Shown piece by piece: positions 59,701-64,000 of a stretch of 64,000 nt of DNA. A program made the position numbers and the translations under genes. Each line of letters starts with the position of its first letter. Within the stretch, counting starts at the first letter, position 1. This DNA comes from Euryodendron excelsum (taxonomy: Eukaryota; Streptophyta; Magnoliopsida; Ericales; Pentaphylacaceae): the NCBI GenBank assembly GCA_033060915.1, contig CM065394.1:23706001-23770000 (forward strand), in the 5' to 3' direction. Under the pieces are notes generated by a model. The model saw only the letters and a program-made list of their open reading frames with translations, was not told the DNA's origin and searched no databases.

Positions 59701-62700
59701 AAAAGGTGTCTTCAAATATCTTAAGCAACTTGTGGTACATTTTATGGGCTATTGGTGAATATCAAGCTTTGACGTACTAATAAAAAAACTTATTTTAAAT
59801 GTGAAGTACTTTGTACAAATAGATATTGAATAATTCTAGGATTAAAATGGATAAATTTACTTTTTTTATCCACCCTTCTTCACTTCTCATCTCTTCTTCT
59901 TCTTCTAAGTTCTCTATGTTTTCATAAAGAACCATCATCCCTAACAGTAACTAAATTTGAGACAAGTTAAGAGAAGAGACAGAAGTTAAGTGGGAACAAC
60001 CATAGTTAGACTGGATGCAATTTCCTTAGTGTTAAGCTGCTTAGTTTAATCAACTCTATTGAGACGAGGGGACAAAGAATTCCTAATGAGGATTTCACCT
60101 ACATATTCAAAAATCAAAGGAAAGCACAAATTGAGACAACGAAAGAGGGAAGAAAGCCTTTATAGAGAACTAAGGCCCTGTTTGCCAGGTCGTGACATCT
60201 ATGAGGTGCTTTTCAACTAGAGCTACGTAGAGAAGAGGTTGTTGTAAGAATGTTTGACAATGTTTAGTTTTGGCGCCTTTATAAGAGCTTTCAGTATTTC
60301 CCACCAAAGCACATCAATTGCCACTTTGCCGAAAAGAGTTTTTTGGTGAGAAACCTGTAAACGTCAAGGTACTTTATAGACGCATACAAACACAATAGCA
60401 CTTTAAGGGCTGACTAAACTGTCCCAAGCTAAACACTGCAACAACAATAGGGCCACAAACGGCTAGTGCAATATTTAGTCTTCTCACACATTGATTAACC
60501 CATTGATATCACCAGTGTCATTAAACCAAACAACATAATTTTCATTGTTTTCTTATCATTAATGACAATGTTCAAAGGCACAAGCAGAGACACTGCTCAT
60601 GACAGAGAAAGTCTTGATGCTGATAATGGTGGAAAAGCAATAATTGTTGTTGCAGGGTTTAGATCATCAGTCCAAAGGCACTTTTGTAAGAGGTTGTACT
60701 AGTGACTGCAATGATGTAAAAGGTGGTGGTTGCAGAAGTGGCAACATCGTTTAAAAAGTAAGGCTAGGTACAAAGTTTTGAAATGATTTGAGAAAGTGCA
60801 TATGGTTGCTTGAGAACAAATATAATGATGGTGGAATGGCAAATAGTTGAGGTGTGCTAGATGACGCTGATTGCTAATGCATCAACGTAAAGAGGAAGTA
60901 AAATATCTATTTTTGGCACCCTCTTTCTTCCAAATAAGTAGTTTTAAAGTGCATCACTGAGGAAGAATTCCTAGTTTCTTGTCCCTACATCTTTTGCTTC
61001 CAAAAGTAAGTTTAGACGACACTCATATGATAAGTGATAACATTGTCTTCTTCCAAATGCAAGTAAACATTCTGCTAAACCAAAGAATCAGGGGAACTAT
61101 GAACATTTTAAAGTGTGTTGGTCTTGGACATCACCATTGCCACTGCTACTGTCACCGCCAGCTTCCTATCGACCACCATTCTTTTTTTTGGGGTAATAGA
61201 CTAATTCACATCAATCACCATCACCATGAATATTTTTTGAAGACCCCACCCAAGATTATTAACATAACGTCTTTGCTTTCAGTGAAAAGAAAATTTGTTT
61301 TTTTCTTGCTTCCAATAAATTACCCTATCACATTATTACTGGCCTCTTTGAAAAAGCCCACAATCTAGATGCAAATAAATGTATTCACACCTTGTCATTT
61401 AAGAATACTTTCGAATATTAACCCTTGATGCTTCATCTCATCAATACATTTACTTATTAATTTCCTTATATTGGGTACATATTACAACAGTCCAAAAGGA
61501 GGTTAATCACGGTGATATGCAAGAATTACTTACACATTGCCGTAATTTTATTGCATTTTTCATATTTTACAAGTTTGCTTTTCCCACAAAAAAAAAAAAA
61601 AAAAGGCTAAGTAATTTAAGATGTCATATGAAGAGTCTTGGTGTGTGCTACTGAATTTGGTGACTGTACACTTCATAGTAAGGGTTTGAAGGAAACTGAA
61701 ATTGGGCCACCTGATTGTATTCTACCCCAAACAGCAGAACATGACTTATATACATGCCAATGGTGCAAGCAGTTCAAAATTTTATCATTTTAAATGTTGC
61801 TTTTATTTTTATTTTACACAATAAACAATACACATGCATTTTTTTTTATAAATAAAAAAATTTGCAGACATTGGCTACTCTCTTAGACTGATGGGATGAA
61901 AATATTGGACAGAAAGCCACAGTTTGCAAGTTCCAAACAGCCACCATAGCCTTGTCTTATCTGTGACATCTTAAGTTGCAACTTTCTTCAGTTTGCTGAA
62001 GGAGTTCATACAATATCGGCCCCCTAGGTCATATCCTTTACCATAATATCCATGTGTGTATATATGTTTCCTTCTCAATGATTATATCCTTCATAATGTA
62101 TAATGTATTTACATATACCCCACTACATTTCTGTCGCTTTTTTTTCTCTCTTCATATTTTGTACCCCTAAATGATATTACTTTGCTGGTGTGCTGAAAAA
62201 ATGAATTGTAACTAGACCTTCTTGTCCCAAGAGTCGGACAATATCTTCTACAGAGAGTTGTACACTATGTCTAATGGCAATGCTTACAAACTACAACAAG
62301 AAATTATGCAGCAAAAAAAGGCAATTATGTATACAGTTTGGGCAACTTAGGTGTTAAAAACAGATTAATTCCATAAATAAGCATATAGAAAAAGAAAGAA
62401 CAGACAATCCAGTTAAAATCCTAACCTTGATTATGTGTGAGGTCATATTTAAATAGTAAGAATTGACTATCCGTAGTTTGTTCAAGCTAAAATTCCAAAT
62501 ATAAAACTAGGAAGTTACACTTGGCATGGAAGCAAAAAATCTAAGTATGGGAGAATGTAATAAGAAACAAAACTATAGGGAACAAAGATATGTGCTCTCG
62601 AATAGAATGGAATGGAAATTTAAATGCTAGTCACTTATGGAAAGATATGATCCCTTGAGACTCTGAGCGACTCGAACATGAAATGCAAATAGTCTTACAT

Positions 62701-64000
62701 CCATTAATCTCCAGTATGCTAGTTTACTAACTTCCAGAAATATATACAGAAAAAACAAAAGTTCATCATGACCAAATGGTTCAAACTATCAGAAGAATTT
62801 TAAGTACCAAAATAACAGTTATAAGAAATAATAAACTTGGCCTATCCTACTCTAGAAAGCCTATTCCAATCGCAAGTTCTAAACCTCCAATCTCAGAACA
62901 TGAAATAGATGTACTGAACAGGTGAAATTAGGGCTATCAGCTTAACACCCAAGAAGTTTTCAAAAAAAATAAAAAGCTTAACACCTAAGAAGTTAAAAGA
63001 AGACTAAAAGGAGATGCAAAACTGCAGACATGATTAACAGAATAAAATAGGCAACACAGTTCAAAAGAAAGATCAAGAAATATATTTCAAATGAGGTATG
63101 AATTCCTACAACAATTCAATATACACATTAATGGATATATGTATGTTGCAGAATTATCATTCCTAGCAAAATTGATTTAGCAAGAGATTTCAAAGAACCC
63201 CAAGTGCACAAGAAAATTACACAAACAGAACAGAAAATGAAGAAAGTTTAAGCATCAAAAACAAATTATTCATTCCTTAATCCTTACATATAGAAATATT
63301 CAGAGTGGAACAAAACAAAATTACTTGTCAGCGTTATTGAGAATAGTTTTGACATAGCCCGTCACAACAGTGAACATATAAAAAGGGGCAAAAAATTGCA
63401 CACGGATGCAAAGGAAAATGAGACACCAAAAGAAAGGAAATATAAATTATAATACTCAAAACATTAACATACAAATAGCCTAATTAGGCAACTCCCTTTT
63501 ACTTAGAACCATGTCATGCAATTAAACTGGAAGAAAGAAATGAAAAAAGCAATAAAGAAAAAAAAATCTACGTAATAAAGAGGTTGAGAAACTAAAAGAC
63601 TAACAAAAATGAAGAAACTAAATAAGCAAGCCCAATTACACAAGTTATTATATCGAGCAAGAATCTCTACGTAATCATAAATCCATAAACAAATAAGATA
63701 TGAAAAGGTAGAGAAATAAGCTAAATAAGCAAACCTCTCATTTCCGACCATGGTAATTTAAAGTGAAAAGAAAACAATCAAGCAGCCCAAATATACATAC
63801 AACAAAAAGTGAGTAACAAACACAAACCCTAAGCAAGAAAGTAAATGTAGCAACAAAGAAATTTAATTCAACAAAACTTCAATCTCAGCAAAGGTAACAA
63901 GTAAATTTCTTAAAAAAGCAAGAAATTAATTATAATGAAGACAAATAAAGGAAAACTTAACCAAATTAAAATCATCTGATGCATTACATGGCAACAAAGC
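59701..64000. other. AT-rich stretch without recognised features
   Basis: No conserved protein, RNA gene or well-bordered element recognised on either strand. Poly-A runs occur (for example 61588-61605). Short open frames (60979-61368 plus, 63503-63751 minus) have no recognisable family and low-complexity composition. Confidence 0.4.

Noticed and set aside
60178..60475. Possible Harbinger element with GGCCCT ends
   Set aside because: Only six terminal bases match convincingly and the flanking trinucleotides differ, so no target duplication supports it.
60979..61368. 129-codon plus-strand frame rich in His and Leu
   Set aside because: No recognisable domain; composition follows repeated cat/cac words.
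63503..63751. 82-codon minus-strand frame as the missing first exon of the PHD gene
   Set aside because: Its start (MVGNER, then gt) would join the PHD exon out of frame, and it lies 9 kb away with no supporting signal.

Overview
The window is nuclear DNA of a flowering plant, most likely a eudicot. Its genes have introns and plant-type proteins: a DnaJ/C2H2 co-chaperone, class II histone deacetylases of the HDA5 type, and a PHD protein of the AIPP2 group. Gene density is low, intergenic DNA is AT-rich, and plant LTR, LINE, SINE and MITE remnants are common. Nothing suggests a prokaryotic origin.

Layout. 1-1296: 3' end of a Ty3-like LTR with a short tandem array. 1480-3591 (minus): decayed Mutator-like transposase. 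4869-18676: a Sirevirus-like Ty1/copia element with a perfect 5-bp target duplication (AAATC). Its 3' LTR is split by a 5.2-kb solo LTR that carries an 80-bp and a 157-bp tandem array. 18682-20433: AT-rich spacer with a 71-bp hairpin. 20434-22853 (plus): JJJ1-like DnaJ gene with two frame breaks. 23376-24360: 5'-truncated LINE. 25448-30523 (minus): damaged HDA5-like gene, copy A. 34509-35090: fragment of the DnaJ gene. 36011-42712 (minus): HDA5-like gene, copy B, with all exons. 45.6-48.2 kb: repeats. 48201-54267 (minus): AIPP2-like PHD gene lacking a recognisable first exon. 54.3-64 kb: LINE scraps, a degenerate plastid 23S rRNA fragment inside one of them, and AT-rich DNA in which I see no gene.

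The main structural fact is a direct tandem duplication. About 21743-34465 is repeated as about 34509-45625, carrying the 3' part of the DnaJ gene, the convergent HDA5 gene and its upstream DNA. The copies then diverged. Copy A gained a LINE and a SINE, each with a target duplication, and lost two HDAC exons that include the catalytic tyrosine. Copy B kept the whole HDAC but lost one canonical splice acceptor, gained a small MITE, and holds only scraps of the DnaJ gene.

Functionally, HDA5-type deacetylases and AIPP2-type PHD proteins are both chromatin regulators, and JJJ1-type proteins are Hsp70 co-chaperones linked to ribosome maturation. Nothing here shows that they work together. I found no clearly new system. 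The most unusual items are the asymmetric decay of the duplicated HDAC locus, the long pure C and G tracts, and the plastid rRNA fragment inside a LINE. Exon limits were placed by eye from splice signals and homology and may be off by a few bases.
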